33,135 nt of DNA from an uncultured Bacilli bacterium (GCA_944371435.1 CALVXQ010000003.1:1-33135), one strand, 5' to 3'. Counted from the stretch's first letter, positions 7,543 to 16,981 are shown. The notes: a model not told the origin generated them from the letters alone. Translations and numbers: made by a program.

Positions 7543-10500
7543 ATGATAGATAATATAATTAAAGATTTAAACAATATTATAGAATATACAATATATAAAG
7601 ATATTAAACTAGATTCAGAAATGCAAAACAAATTAGATAATATTATTATATATATGAATAATAGTAAAAATATAATTAAAGATTTAAATAGTATTATGGA
7701 AATTAAAAATAAAGAAAATAAAATATTTTTAGAAAGATATATTAGTATTATATTATCTAAAACTAACCTTTCTTTTTTAGATATTAGTAAAATTCTTAAA
7801 ACTAATATTTCTTTAAATATAAAATATATTTTATGGAATAAACTAAGTACTAGTAATAAAATAAATTATCTTCTTGCTAATAATATAGAAACTGACGATT
7901 TAACTCTAATAAATATTTCTTTAGATAATAAAAATACTAAGTTATATCATAATATAGTCAGTAATAAAGATATTTTAAAAAAATTAAAAAATATTACTCC
8001 TAATATTAATATCGTAAAAAAAGAAGATTTTGAAACAGAAGATATCTTAAAAGTAATTGATTCTAAGACAGTTAGTAAGTATATTATGAAATATTATTCT
8101 ACTTATAATAATTTTAAAAACTTAGTAATTAATAATAACAATATTATTAATTATGCTAATAAATATAGTATTAAGATAGATAAAATAGATAAAGAAGACT
8201 TAAACACTCTAGTAAAAGAATATCCTTTTATCATTACTAAATTAGATACTAAAATAAGTATTAATTATTTAACTAGCGAAACTTTAAAACAAATTTTAAA
8301 TAATAATAAAGATTTAGATATTACTAGTAGTGCTAAAGAATTATTAACTATTTTAGATTCTAATAATATTTATAAATATTTTAATTTAGACTTTGTTAAA
8401 CAACAAAAAGATTTTACGCTAAGTATCTATCCTTTTGCTAAACTAGATAATAACTTAACTAAAGAAATTATATATAACTATGATTTATTAAAGAAATTTA
8501 CTTATAATACTATTGTTACTATTATTAATAATTTATACATGGAAGAAATGAAAATAAGTCTATTTAGAAATAATAATTTTATCGAAGAAATCCCTAGTTA
8601 TTATTTAATTCAAATTTTAAATAATATGAACTTTAAAAACGTCTTTAATTTATTACAAAATATTAATTTATTAACTAAACTAGATAACTTAAATATTAAA
8701 TTAAATATTGAAGATAACTTATTTGTGGATAGTTACTTAGATTCTCCTACTCTAGTAAATATAAGTAATCCCAAAATGCTCTATAATATGCTTTTATTAA
8801 GTAATAATACTATAAAATATTTAGAATTTCCTTACTTAAATTCCCGTTTAAATATAGTAGATATAATAGATATCTTAGTTAATAAAAATATTAATATCTT
8901 TGATACTTCTTTATTAAAGTTATTTAAAACTTTAGAAATTAAAGATTATATTAATAAAATGCTAAAAACTTATCATATCAATTACGATTTATTATTAAAT
9001 GATTATGTTTTCCATAATATCTATAACTATAATAAAAATAAATTAACTAGTCTTGATTTAGATAATATAAAATATTTATTCGATAAAATATATACTAAGG
9101 GAATTAATACTTCGGCTTGTTATGCTATTGATATAGATTCTTTTAAAAGTATTTTAAATAGTTATATCCTATTAGGTTTTGATAATACTAATAAATTATT
9201 TGAAAATGGAACATATAATATTACTTTTAAAAATATTAATAGTTTAAAAAATATTTATGTAAAGAAATTTAAAAAAGACTTAAATTTATTAAGTGTTAAA
9301 AAAGTTACTAAACTATTTAGTAAATATTTAATAAAATTAGATAAAAATAGTAATGAAAATTTCTTAAGAAATTACTTATTAGATATACCAGAAATAAAAA
9401 GTTATCTTATGTTATTTAATAATACTAAATATTCTTCTCTTAAAGATACTACTAAATTATGTCTAAATTATTTAGATTATAGTAATTATAATAATGAAGT
9501 AGCTAACAATTTATTAACTAACTTTATTAAAGGATTTAATAGTTACTATAAAGATAAATGGATATTAGATTTAAAAAATAGATTTGATAAAATAACGATA
9601 AAATCTTCTTTAATAAGTACTAATATCTTATATCAAACAGAAAAAGTAATAGATCAAGATTATACAATTAAATATAAATTAGACTTATTTAAAAAATTTT
9701 TAAAAGCTAATAATAAAGATAATTATTCTAAATACTTTAATATTCCTTTAGATCAAGTAATAGTTAAATATTTAAAATATATTAAAACAAAAATAACTTT
9801 AGATGATTTAATAAACAAAGTTTTAATAGATACAGATATAAATACGATATTAAATAGTTTAAATATTAAAACACCAATTTTTTATAACTTATATAAAGAA
9901 ATTAAAAAAGAAGAAGAATTAATCAATAATTATAATATTATACTTAAAACTAAATTAAAGAATATGCATAGTACTAGAGTAATTACTATCTTAAATCATA
10001 TTTGTTATAATACTACTATTCCTTTTATAATAGATAATAAACTTAAAAAAATTATTAATGATTTAAAAAATAAAATAAGTTTATTTAATGGAAAAGTAGA
10101 TGTTAATAAACTAAATAATTCTTTAGAATATACTAATATATTTACATTTAATAATCTTAATGAACTGGAAGAATACGATTTAAAATACCAAAAAATTAAT
10201 GATATTTTAGAAAAAACGGATAAATTTGTTAATAAATATATTAATACTGAAGAAATAAAAGCTAAATATAAAGATTACTATAAATATTCTTTAGATACTT
10301 ACTTAAATATGATACCAGTTAATAAAAATTATTATTCTTTAAAAAGAAGATATTTATATTTAGAAGATTTTAAGAAAATATTTAATGGTTATGACTTATC
10401 TATTAATCATTATTTAAGTTCTACTACTAAATCTTTCTTAGTAAATAATCTAGTATATGTTGCTTTAGGTTATCTAGATGATTTTACTAATAACTTTGGT

Positions 10501-10566
10501 ACATCTTTAAATCATATTGATGATACAAAACTATACCATAATATCTATGAATTAGTTAGCAAATAA
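7543..10566 (+). CDS. Large unknown Asn/Lys/Ile/Leu-rich protein in the sortase operon
   Basis: A 1007-residue open frame starting 7 bases after the sortase gene and ending before a strong terminator, so the two form one operon. I recognise no family. There is no signal peptide, no membrane segment and no C-terminal sorting signal, so it should stay in the cytoplasm. More than half the residues are Asn, Lys, Ile or Leu (38 of the first 60). The sequence is a long succession of short amphipathic stretches such as KDLNNIIEYTIYKDIKL and FNLLQNINLLTKLDNLNIK, suggesting an alpha-helical repeat or solenoid. The C-terminal 200 residues carry more Tyr and charged residues (KRRYLYLEDFKKIFNGYDL) and look more globular. 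Cys is rare. It may act with the cytoplasmic part of the sortase; that is inference from adjacency only. Confidence 0.78.
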   Translation: MIDNIIKDLNNIIEYTIYKDIKLDSEMQNKLDNIIIYMNNSKNIIKDLNSIMEIKNKENKIFLERYISIILSKTNLSFLDISKILKTNISLNIKYILWNKLSTSNKINYLLANNIETDDLTLINISLDNKNTKLYHNIVSNKDILKKLKNITPNINIVKKEDFETEDILKVIDSKTVSKYIMKYYSTYNNFKNLVINNNNIINYANKYSIKIDKIDKEDLNTLVKEYPFIITKLDTKISINYLTSETLKQILNNNKDLDITSSAKELLTILDSNNIYKYFNLDFVKQQKDFTLSIYPFAKLDNNLTKEIIYNYDLLKKFTYNTIVTIINNLYMEEMKISLFRNNNFIEEIPSYYLIQILNNMNFKNVFNLLQNINLLTKLDNLNIKLNIEDNLFVDSYLDSPTLVNISNPKMLYNMLLLSNNTIKYLEFPYLNSRLNIVDIIDILVNKNINIFDTSLLKLFKTLEIKDYINKMLKTYHINYDLLLNDYVFHNIYNYNKNKLTSLDLDNIKYLFDKIYTKGINTSACYAIDIDSFKSILNSYILLGFDNTNKLFENGTYNITFKNINSLKNIYVKKFKKDLNLLSVKKVTKLFSKYLIKLDKNSNENFLRNYLLDIPEIKSYLMLFNNTKYSSLKDTTKLCLNYLDYSNYNNEVANNLLTNFIKGFNSYYKDKWILDLKNRFDKITIKSSLISTNILYQTEKVIDQDYTIKYKLDLFKKFLKANNKDNYSKYFNIPLDQVIVKYLKYIKTKITLDDLINKVLIDTDINTILNSLNIKTPIFYNLYKEIKKEEELINNYNIILKTKLKNMHSTRVITILNHICYNTTIPFIIDNKLKKIINDLKNKISLFNGKVDVNKLNNSLEYTNIFTFNNLNELEEYDLKYQKINDILEKTDKFVNKYINTEEIKAKYKDYYKYSLDTYLNMIPVNKNYYSLKRRYLYLEDFKKIFNGYDLSINHYLSSTTKSFLVNNLVYVALGYLDDFTNNFGTSLNHIDDTKLYHNIYELVSK

Positions 10567-10573
10567 TAAATAG

Positions 10574-10610
10574 AAAATAGCATCGATAAAAATTTTATTG
10601 GTGCTATTTT
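10574..10610 (+). terminator. Strong terminator after the sortase operon
   Basis: A near-continuous 18-bp stem: AAAATAGCA (10574-10582) pairs with TGCTATTTT (10602-10610) and the inner ATAAAA pairs with TTTTAT, with two G-T pairs and almost no loop. The arms end in A and T runs, so it could act on both strands. Confidence 0.8.
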
Positions 10611-10638
10611 ATGTTAATTACGCAACAAATATAAATTA

Positions 10639-10647
10639 TGCTATAAT
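10639..10647 (+). promoter_or_regulatory. Extended -10 promoter for the ABC exporter pair
   Basis: TGCTATAAT is a perfect extended -10, 19 bases before the ATG at 10667. It lies downstream of the longer possible start at 10598 and so rules that start out. Confidence 0.7.
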
Positions 10648-10666
10648 CATTATTATAGGAGTATAT

Positions 10667-12646
10667 ATGATAAGGATTGAACATGTAAATAAAGTAATAG
10701 ATAATAAATGTATTTTAGAAGATATTAATTTAACTTTACCCGATACTGGCTTTATTTTAATAAAAGGCGATAATGGTGCTGGTAAATCAACTCTTCTTAA
10801 TTTAATTGGTGTTTTAGATAAACCTACATCAGGTAATATCTTTTATAATAATACAAATTTAACTTTATTAAATGAAGAAAAACTTACTACTTTTAGAGAA
10901 GAATATATAAGTTTTATTTTTCAAGATCCTAATCTATTTGCTAATTTTACAGCTTTAGAAAATATTAATATTACTAATAAAAATAATTTAAATGAAGTAA
11001 TTAATTTTTTAGATATTAAAGATTTATTAAATAAAAAAGCTAAAGTTTTATCTGGTGGTGAACAGCAAAGAATATCTATTGCTCGAGGTATTCTTAAAGA
11101 CTCTCCTGTTTTACTCGCAGATGAACCAACTGGTGCACTTGACTTAGAAATGAAAACTAATCTTTTTAGTTATCTAAAAAAAATAAGTAAAGAAAAACTA
11201 GTAATTATTATTAGTCATGATACAAATTTAGCTTCCTTTTTAGCCGATATGATTATTGAAATAGATAATGGAAAAATAATTAATATTATTAATAAAAATA
11301 ATTTTTTAGAAGAAAATCATAAACATATTTATCATAATCAGTTTAAGGCATTAAATTTTACTTTAAAAAATTTATATCAAAATAAAGTAAGACTTATTTT
11401 TAGTAGTTTTATTCTAATAATTACATTATATTTATTATGGTTATCTACTTCTTTATCTAGTTTAAATTATAATAAAATACATGAAGATACGATGAATTTA
11501 GAAAATGATACTTTATTTATATTTAATAAAAATAATGCTCCATTTTTTAACGATGAAGATGTTACTTATCTTAAAAATACTATTAACCAAGACCTTATTA
11601 TAGGAAAATTATTAGTTTTCAATTCTAATTTTTTTGTTAATAATATATATAAAAGACCTAATCTTTATTTATCTATTATCCCAATCAATAACTTTACTTA
11701 CTTTGATATATCATACTTAAAACACGTTGATTATGGAAGATATCCAACAAAAGATAATGAAATCGTTATTAGCTCTTATTTAGCTGATTTAGCAATTCAT
11801 GATGGAATTTTATTAAATGATGGTTTTATTTATAAACCTACTAATTATGAAGCTTTAGTTACCGAAAATAAGGAAATTGATTTAGGGGGTAAACCAGTAT
11901 ATATAGTCGGTATCTTTGATTTAGGACTAGAAGAACAATATGGATACCTAAAAGAAATAGATGATTATTATCATTTAACAACAAGACAAAAAGCTGAATA
12001 TTATATTTATGGTGATAAAGTATTAAATAATGCTGCTAATGTTTATGTTACAGACGGATTTTGGGATTACTTTAGTGATATCCCTAACAGTTATATTATC
12101 AATAAGAAAATATATACATATATAGAAGATAAACAGATTAGAGATGAAGTATTTGCTAATTTTCCTATCGAAGGTAGTGAATTTACAATTGCAACCAACT
12201 ATAGTCCAATTATTATTGCTTTAAAAGATTTAGTTAATAGATTTGTTGATATTTTTAAAGTAATATCTATTATACTAAGTATATTTACTATTCTATTACT
12301 AATCAATTACACCTTAAATAGTATATTTTTACATCAAAAAAATATTGCTATCTTAAAAAATTTAGGAATTAAAGAAAAACAAATTAATACTTTATTTATA
12401 ACGGAATTACTATTCCTAACTTTATTTAGTTTTATAATATCATTTATTCTCTTCTTAGTATCAAGACTTATAATTAATAATATAGCTAGTAACTTTATTA
12501 CTTTTAAAATCAATATTTTACCTATTAATATAATTAATATCTTAGCTATTTTCCTAGGCATTTTATTATTTATCTTCTTAGTATCTTTTATAATTAAAAA
12601 GAAAATAAAAAAACTTAGCCCTCAAAAAATATATAAAACAAATTAG
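10667..12646 (+). CDS. MacB-like ABC exporter, ATPase fused to FtsX-type permease (first of pair)
   Basis: The start at 10667 (MIRIEHVNK, 659 residues) is chosen from TAGGAG 6 bases upstream and the promoter at 10639. Residues 1-220 are an ATP-binding domain with Walker A GDNGAGKST (34-42), Q-loop FQDPNL (Gln86), signature LSGGEQ (128-133), Walker B LLADE (149-153) and switch His184. A first membrane segment at about 240-263, a large extracytoplasmic domain, then three C-terminal membrane segments with the FtsX-type motif HQKNIAILKNLGIKEKQI give MacB topology. Such proteins do not move substrates through the membrane lumen but drive conformational work on the outside or expel peptides, lipoproteins or antibiotics. 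The second exporter follows after 10 bases and the two probably pair. The substrate cannot be read from the sequence. Confidence 0.92.
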   Translation: MIRIEHVNKVIDNKCILEDINLTLPDTGFILIKGDNGAGKSTLLNLIGVLDKPTSGNIFYNNTNLTLLNEEKLTTFREEYISFIFQDPNLFANFTALENINITNKNNLNEVINFLDIKDLLNKKAKVLSGGEQQRISIARGILKDSPVLLADEPTGALDLEMKTNLFSYLKKISKEKLVIIISHDTNLASFLADMIIEIDNGKIINIINKNNFLEENHKHIYHNQFKALNFTLKNLYQNKVRLIFSSFILIITLYLLWLSTSLSSLNYNKIHEDTMNLENDTLFIFNKNNAPFFNDEDVTYLKNTINQDLIIGKLLVFNSNFFVNNIYKRPNLYLSIIPINNFTYFDISYLKHVDYGRYPTKDNEIVISSYLADLAIHDGILLNDGFIYKPTNYEALVTENKEIDLGGKPVYIVGIFDLGLEEQYGYLKEIDDYYHLTTRQKAEYYIYGDKVLNNAANVYVTDGFWDYFSDIPNSYIINKKIYTYIEDKQIRDEVFANFPIEGSEFTIATNYSPIIIALKDLVNRFVDIFKVISIILSIFTILLLINYTLNSIFLHQKNIAILKNLGIKEKQINTLFITELLFLTLFSFIISFILFLVSRLIINNIASNFITFKINILPINIINILAIFLGILLFIFLVSFIIKKKIKKLSPQKIYKTN

Positions 12647-12656
12647 AAAGGATTAT

Positions 12657-14969
12657 ATGATAAAACTAGTAAAAGTTAATAAATTAATTGTTAATAGAGA
12701 AATATTACGAAATATTAATCTTACTTTACCAGATACAGGATTAGTTGTAATTAAGGGAAAAAATGGTTCCGGTAAATCTAGTCTTCTAAATATAATTAGT
12801 GGGATAGATAATCCAAGTACTGGTAATATATATTATGATAATACTGATATAACTAAGTTAAATGAGGAAGATAAAAGAAAATTTAGAGAAAAATATATTA
12901 GTTTAGTATTTCAAAAACCTAACCTATTCTTAAATAGTAATGTAAATGATAATATTACTATTGTAAATGATGAAAAAAATATTAAAAAAGTTTTACAATT
13001 TTTTAATCTAGAAAACTTAAAAAAGACAAAAGTTAAAAAGTTATCGGGTGGCGAAAAAGAAAAAGTTGCTTTAGCAAGAGGCTTAATCAAAAAATGTCTA
13101 GTACTTTGTCTTGATGAACCTACTTCTAATTTAGATACTAAGACTAAAATTGATTTATATAGATACTTAAAGAATATATCTAAACATAAATTAGTAATTA
13201 TGGTATCTCATGATTCTTTAAGTGAAGAATATGCTGATATAATAATTAACATGCAAAATGGCGAAATAGAAAAGATTATTAATAAAAATACTATGCAAGG
13301 GAAACTAGAATTTATCTCTCATAAGAATAATTTTAATAGTATAAAATTTGTTATTCATAATCATTTTACTAATAAAATTAAATTAATTTTTAATAGTATT
13401 CTCTTAATCTTTATTTTTACTATTATTATCTTATTTTTATCTTTAAAAAATATAAATATAGTCGATTTACACACTAGTTCTCTTGCGTTAGAAAAAGATA
13501 GTATAATGATTTTTAATAAGCAAAATTATAGTAGTGTTTTTGCAGATAATTATTTTAATGAAGATGATATAACTTATCTAAATAATAATAAAATATCTAA
13601 AAATAATTTAATTATTGGTAAAAATATTTTTTATAATAATAGTCTTCTTAATTTTACATATGTAAATCGTCTAGATTATCTCTATGATCCGGTTGAAAGA
13701 TTAACCTTTATCGATATAAAAGATTTAGCAAATGAGATAATTGGTAAATTACCAGAAAAATCTAATGAAATTGTAATAAGTTCAACTTTAGCAGATATTA
13801 TGGGTAAATACGGAGTTAAAACAAGTTTAAATACTGATTATTACCCTGGTAGTTATGAAGAATTTATAAACAGTGATTTCTTTCTATTATTAGGTAATCA
13901 AGAAGTTAAAGTAGTAGGTATTTATTTATTAGATGAAGAAAAATATAGTGATTTAAAAGATAATAAGATATCTTCTTTTAAAGAAAATATCTTAAGAAGA
14001 TTATACACTGACTTTTTATATTGCTATGCCGGAAATATATATGTTACTAGTGATTTCTTCAATTTATTTAATACGCCAAAGAATAGTATAAATCCCTTTA
14101 ATTCCTTTATCATCCTACCTAAAGGTTCGAATATAACAGGAACTTTACTACCATTTAATGAAGGAATGAGCGTTGAAGTATCTGATGGAAGAATAATTAC
14201 GGAATTACAAGAGAATGAAATTATCGTAAATCAAGATATGTTAAATTCATTATTATTAGATGATGTAAATAGTATTGGTAGAGAAATAAATATAGAAATT
14301 GAAGATTATATTACCAAACAAAAGTATAATTATCATTTAACTATAGTAGGAATGTCTAATGATGAAAATTATTATATTAATTCTAATACTTTAAAAGGTT
14401 TACTGACTAATACTTTTTTTACTAATAAATTATTTATAAAAGAAGATAATGAAAATACTATTCATAATATGTTAATAAAATTTGCTAAAGATAGTAATTC
14501 TGATTATTATCTAACAAGTAATTATTCTAATGTTATTGAAGATTTAACTGTTCTTACTACAATTATTAGTTTTATATTTAAATACTTATTACCTATCTTT
14601 GTTATATTATCAATTATTTTATTAATAAATTATATCTATAGTAGTATTAAAATACATCAAAAAGATATCGCAATCTTAAAAAGTTTTGGCATAAGTAATA
14701 ATAAAATAAACTTATTATTCATCGAAGAATTAGGAATTATATCTTTTATAGCCTTAATAATTTCTTTAGTAATATTTTTGATTATTAAATTTATTATAAA
14801 TTATATAGCCTATACGATTTTAGCTTTTAAAATAAATGTTTTACCATTAAATATCTTTAGTCTTATTATTATATTTTCGATTATTCTAGGAATAATTATA
14901 ATAACGATTTTAATAAGTCAAAGAAAAACTAAAAAACTTAGTCCAGAAATTATTTTTAAAATAAATTAA
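12657..14969 (+). CDS. MacB-like ABC exporter, ATPase fused to FtsX-type permease (second of pair)
   Basis: A 770-residue paralogue of the preceding gene, with GAAAGG as ribosome site. The ATPase motifs are intact: Walker A GKNGSGKSS (about 34-42), Q-loop FQKPNLF, signature LSGGEK, Walker B LCLDE and switch His in MVSHD. A membrane segment follows (FNSILLIFIFTIIILFLSL), then a larger extracytoplasmic region than in the first copy, and three C-terminal membrane segments with HQKDIAILKSFGISNNKI. Both N-termini share NLTLPDTG and both C-termini end KKLSP. Both copies keep complete ATPase sites, so neither looks degenerate. A heterodimer is the simplest reading. The stop codon directly abuts the bidirectional terminator at 14970. 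Confidence 0.92.
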   Translation: MIKLVKVNKLIVNREILRNINLTLPDTGLVVIKGKNGSGKSSLLNIISGIDNPSTGNIYYDNTDITKLNEEDKRKFREKYISLVFQKPNLFLNSNVNDNITIVNDEKNIKKVLQFFNLENLKKTKVKKLSGGEKEKVALARGLIKKCLVLCLDEPTSNLDTKTKIDLYRYLKNISKHKLVIMVSHDSLSEEYADIIINMQNGEIEKIINKNTMQGKLEFISHKNNFNSIKFVIHNHFTNKIKLIFNSILLIFIFTIIILFLSLKNINIVDLHTSSLALEKDSIMIFNKQNYSSVFADNYFNEDDITYLNNNKISKNNLIIGKNIFYNNSLLNFTYVNRLDYLYDPVERLTFIDIKDLANEIIGKLPEKSNEIVISSTLADIMGKYGVKTSLNTDYYPGSYEEFINSDFFLLLGNQEVKVVGIYLLDEEKYSDLKDNKISSFKENILRRLYTDFLYCYAGNIYVTSDFFNLFNTPKNSINPFNSFIILPKGSNITGTLLPFNEGMSVEVSDGRIITELQENEIIVNQDMLNSLLLDDVNSIGREINIEIEDYITKQKYNYHLTIVGMSNDENYYINSNTLKGLLTNTFFTNKLFIKEDNENTIHNMLIKFAKDSNSDYYLTSNYSNVIEDLTVLTTIISFIFKYLLPIFVILSIILLINYIYSSIKIHQKDIAILKSFGISNNKINLLFIEELGIISFIALIISLVIFLIIKFIINYIAYTILAFKINVLPLNIFSLIIIFSIILGIIIITILISQRKTKKLSPEIIFKIN

Positions 14970-14997
14970 AAGCCAGTTTAATTATCTAAACTAGCTT
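14970..14997. terminator. Bidirectional terminator between the ABC exporter and sufU
   Basis: AAGCCAGTTTA (14970-14980) pairs with TAAACTAGCTT (14987-14997) with one mismatch and a 6-base loop. TTTTTT follows on the plus strand and TTTTAATTT on the minus strand. The sufU stop codon (14993-14991) lies inside the right arm. Confidence 0.82.
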
Positions 14998-15416
14998 TTT
15001 TCATATTCATTAATTGCTTTAATAATACCTTCCCAAGGAAGTAAGGCACAAGTTTTTCGATTGGGTTGTTTATAAATATCACTAAAAGCTTGCGCCTCAC
15101 CTAAATTAGTATTTAATTTACCACTTTCTAACATTTCCTTATAATTAGCATATAATTTTTTTACCTCAGTAATTGTTTTATTCTGAAGTAACTTAGTCAT
15201 AATAGAAGCAGCAGAAGTTGCAATAGCGCAGGCTTCCCCATCAAATTTAACATCTTTAATTATATTATCTTCAATTAAGACATAAATATCTAGATTATCA
15301 ATACAAGATACATTATTAGTATTAGTTTTAATATAGTTAGAATCACTAGGTATTATTTTATTACTAGGATGCATGTAATTATCTAAAATAGTTTGTCTTC
15401 TTAATTCATTATCCAT
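14991..15416 (-). CDS. sufU: Fe-S cluster assembly protein SufU
   Basis: SufU takes persulfide sulfur from the cysteine desulfurase SufS for Fe-S cluster assembly in the cytoplasm. The 141-residue length is normal. The zinc-binding residues are visible: Cys38 and Asp40 (SCIDNLD), Cys63 (GEACAIATSAASIM) and Cys123 (RKTCALLPW). The usual CGD motif reads CID here. The ATG follows the sufS stop codon directly (15417/15416), so translation is coupled. The gene's last codons form one arm of the terminator. No sufB, sufC or sufD is in the window. Confidence 0.93.
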   Translation of the reverse strand: MDNELRRQTILDNYMHPSNKIIPSDSNYIKTNTNNVSCIDNLDIYVLIEDNIIKDVKFDGEACAIATSAASIMTKLLQNKTITEVKKLYANYKEMLESGKLNTNLGEAQAFSDIYKQPNRKTCALLPWEGIIKAINEYEKS

Positions 15417-16613
15417 TTATATCATCTCTTTTAATATTTTATCTTTATCTTTAAGTAATTCAATTACTCTATCTATTTCTTCTTTAGTATTATAAAAATA
15501 TAAACTAATACGGCAGGTATTTTTAACCCCTACTTCATCTTTTAAAATTTTAGCACAATGATTTCCTGCACGAATACATATATTATACTTATCTAAATAA
15601 ACAGCAACATCTTGGGAAAATATTCCTTCAACATTAAAAGTTATAATGCCACTATCGGCTTCTAAATTAATTATATCTATATGCTTAAGAGATAAAAGTT
15701 TATCGATAAAGTAATTTCTTAAATTTAACTCATAATCATGAATATTCTTAAGACCGATATTAGTAATATATCTTATTGCTTCTCCTAAACCTAAAACACC
15801 AGCTATATTAGGTGTACCTGCTTCTAATCTTGTTGGTAAAGGTTTTAAATAAACATCTTCGATTGAATCAAAGGACTCATTCATTCCCCCACCTAAATTA
15901 ATTGGTTCTAAAGATGCCAACAATTCCTTTTTACCATATAAAACACCTACACCTGTTGGTCCACACATTTTATGAGCTGAAAAAGCTAAGAAATCACAAT
16001 CTAAATCTTGGACATCAGTTGGAATATGACCAATACTTTGGGCGGCATCGACAACGACAAATATTCCCCTTTCATGGGCTATTTTACAAATTTCTTTAAT
16101 CGGTCTAATATCCCCAATAACATTTGTAATGTGAGCTAAACTAATAACTTTAGTATTCGGGGTAATAGCTTTTAAAACATTGGCAATTGTTACATAATAA
16201 TTATTATCTAATTCAATATAATTTACTTGTAAATTTAATTCTTTAGCTAATCTAAACCAAGGTAAGACATTTGAAGCATGCTCTGACTTGGTAATTAAAA
16301 TTTCATCATTAGGTTCTAATAGATTACCAAAAAATCCTGTTACTATATAATTCAAAGATTCTGTAGCCCCACCAGTAAAAACAATTTCACTACGATCCTT
16401 AGCATTTATAAAATCTTTGACTAAATTTCTAACTAACTCATATTCTGTATCTACCTTTAATGATATTTTATAATCCCCACGATGAGCATTAGCATTATAT
16501 TCCGTATAATACTCGTCCATCTTCTTTATTACACTTAATGGTTTTTGCGTAGTAGCACCATTATCTAAATAAATAATATCATTACAAAAAAATGGAAAAT
16601 CTTCACGATGCAT
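15417..16613 (-). CDS. sufS: Cysteine desulfurase SufS
   Basis: A PLP enzyme that converts cysteine to alanine and a protein-bound persulfide, passed to SufU. The 398 residues start at MHREDFPFF because GGGAGGTGA lies just before the ATG at 16613; the TTG at 16628 would put this site inside the gene. The opening motif YLDNGATTQKP, the PLP-binding Lys215 in AFSAHKMCGPTGVG and the catalytic Cys353 in RAGNHCAK are all present. The usual RxGHHCA loop has Asn in place of the first His (RAGNHCA), a small change near the active Cys. The C-terminal CRISLYFYNTKEEID is typical of the family. Confidence 0.95.
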   Translation of the reverse strand: MHREDFPFFCNDIIYLDNGATTQKPLSVIKKMDEYYTEYNANAHRGDYKISLKVDTEYELVRNLVKDFINAKDRSEIVFTGGATESLNYIVTGFFGNLLEPNDEILITKSEHASNVLPWFRLAKELNLQVNYIELDNNYYVTIANVLKAITPNTKVISLAHITNVIGDIRPIKEICKIAHERGIFVVVDAAQSIGHIPTDVQDLDCDFLAFSAHKMCGPTGVGVLYGKKELLASLEPINLGGGMNESFDSIEDVYLKPLPTRLEAGTPNIAGVLGLGEAIRYITNIGLKNIHDYELNLRNYFIDKLLSLKHIDIINLEADSGIITFNVEGIFSQDVAVYLDKYNICIRAGNHCAKILKDEVGVKNTCRISLYFYNTKEEIDRVIELLKDKDKILKEMI

Positions 16614-16754
16614 ATATTCACCTCCCAATTTTTAATCTAACTTTTACTAATATTTTATTCCTTATAATAATATTGATATATTGTATTTGCCCTAAGAAAT
16701 AAGAAAAATATTGTCCTAATTATAGCACTAAATTTATTCCATAGCAAATTTTCC

Positions 16755-16783
16755 TTGAACTATTTAATAATTTATTATATAAT
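16755..16783 (+). promoter_or_regulatory. Sigma-A promoter of tRNA-Arg
   Basis: TTGAAC (16755-16760), a 17-base spacer and a perfect TATAAT (16778-16783), ending 20 bases before the tRNA. Confidence 0.8.
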
Positions 16784-16803
16784 CTTATTTGTAATCCAGT
16801 TAT

Positions 16804-16880
16804 GTCTCCATAGCTCAGCTGGATAGAGCATACGCCTTCTAAGCGTACGGTCGAGTGTTCGAATCACTCTGGGGACACCA
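16804..16880 (+). tRNA. tRNA-Arg (anticodon TCT)
   Basis: The 77-base cloverleaf has acceptor arm GTCTCCA paired with TGGGGAC (one G-T), D-loop AGCTCAGCTGGATAGAGC, anticodon stem TACGC/GCGTA around the loop CTTCTAA (anticodon TCT, reading AGA/AGG), T-arm GAGTG-TTCGAAT-CACTC, and an encoded CCA end at 16878-16880. AGA is the dominant Arg codon in this window, which fits. Confidence 0.97.
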
Positions 16881-16889
16881 GGAGAAATT

Positions 16890-16916
16890 AAAGGGCTTAA
16901 TAGGCTCTTTTATTTT
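16890..16916 (+). terminator. Terminator of tRNA-Arg
   Basis: AAAGGGC (16890-16896) pairs with GCTCTTT (16904-16910), one G-T pair, followed by TATTTT. Confidence 0.72.
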
Positions 16917-16981
16917 AATCTTCAAATTATTAAATAATTAAAGATTCACATGGTGCTTACTAATATAACTTGTGATATTTA

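Noticed and set aside
10598-10666. Upstream start for the first ABC exporter
   Set aside because: It would begin inside the terminator of the preceding operon and upstream of the promoter at 10639; the ATG at 10667 has a good ribosome site and the normal N-terminus.
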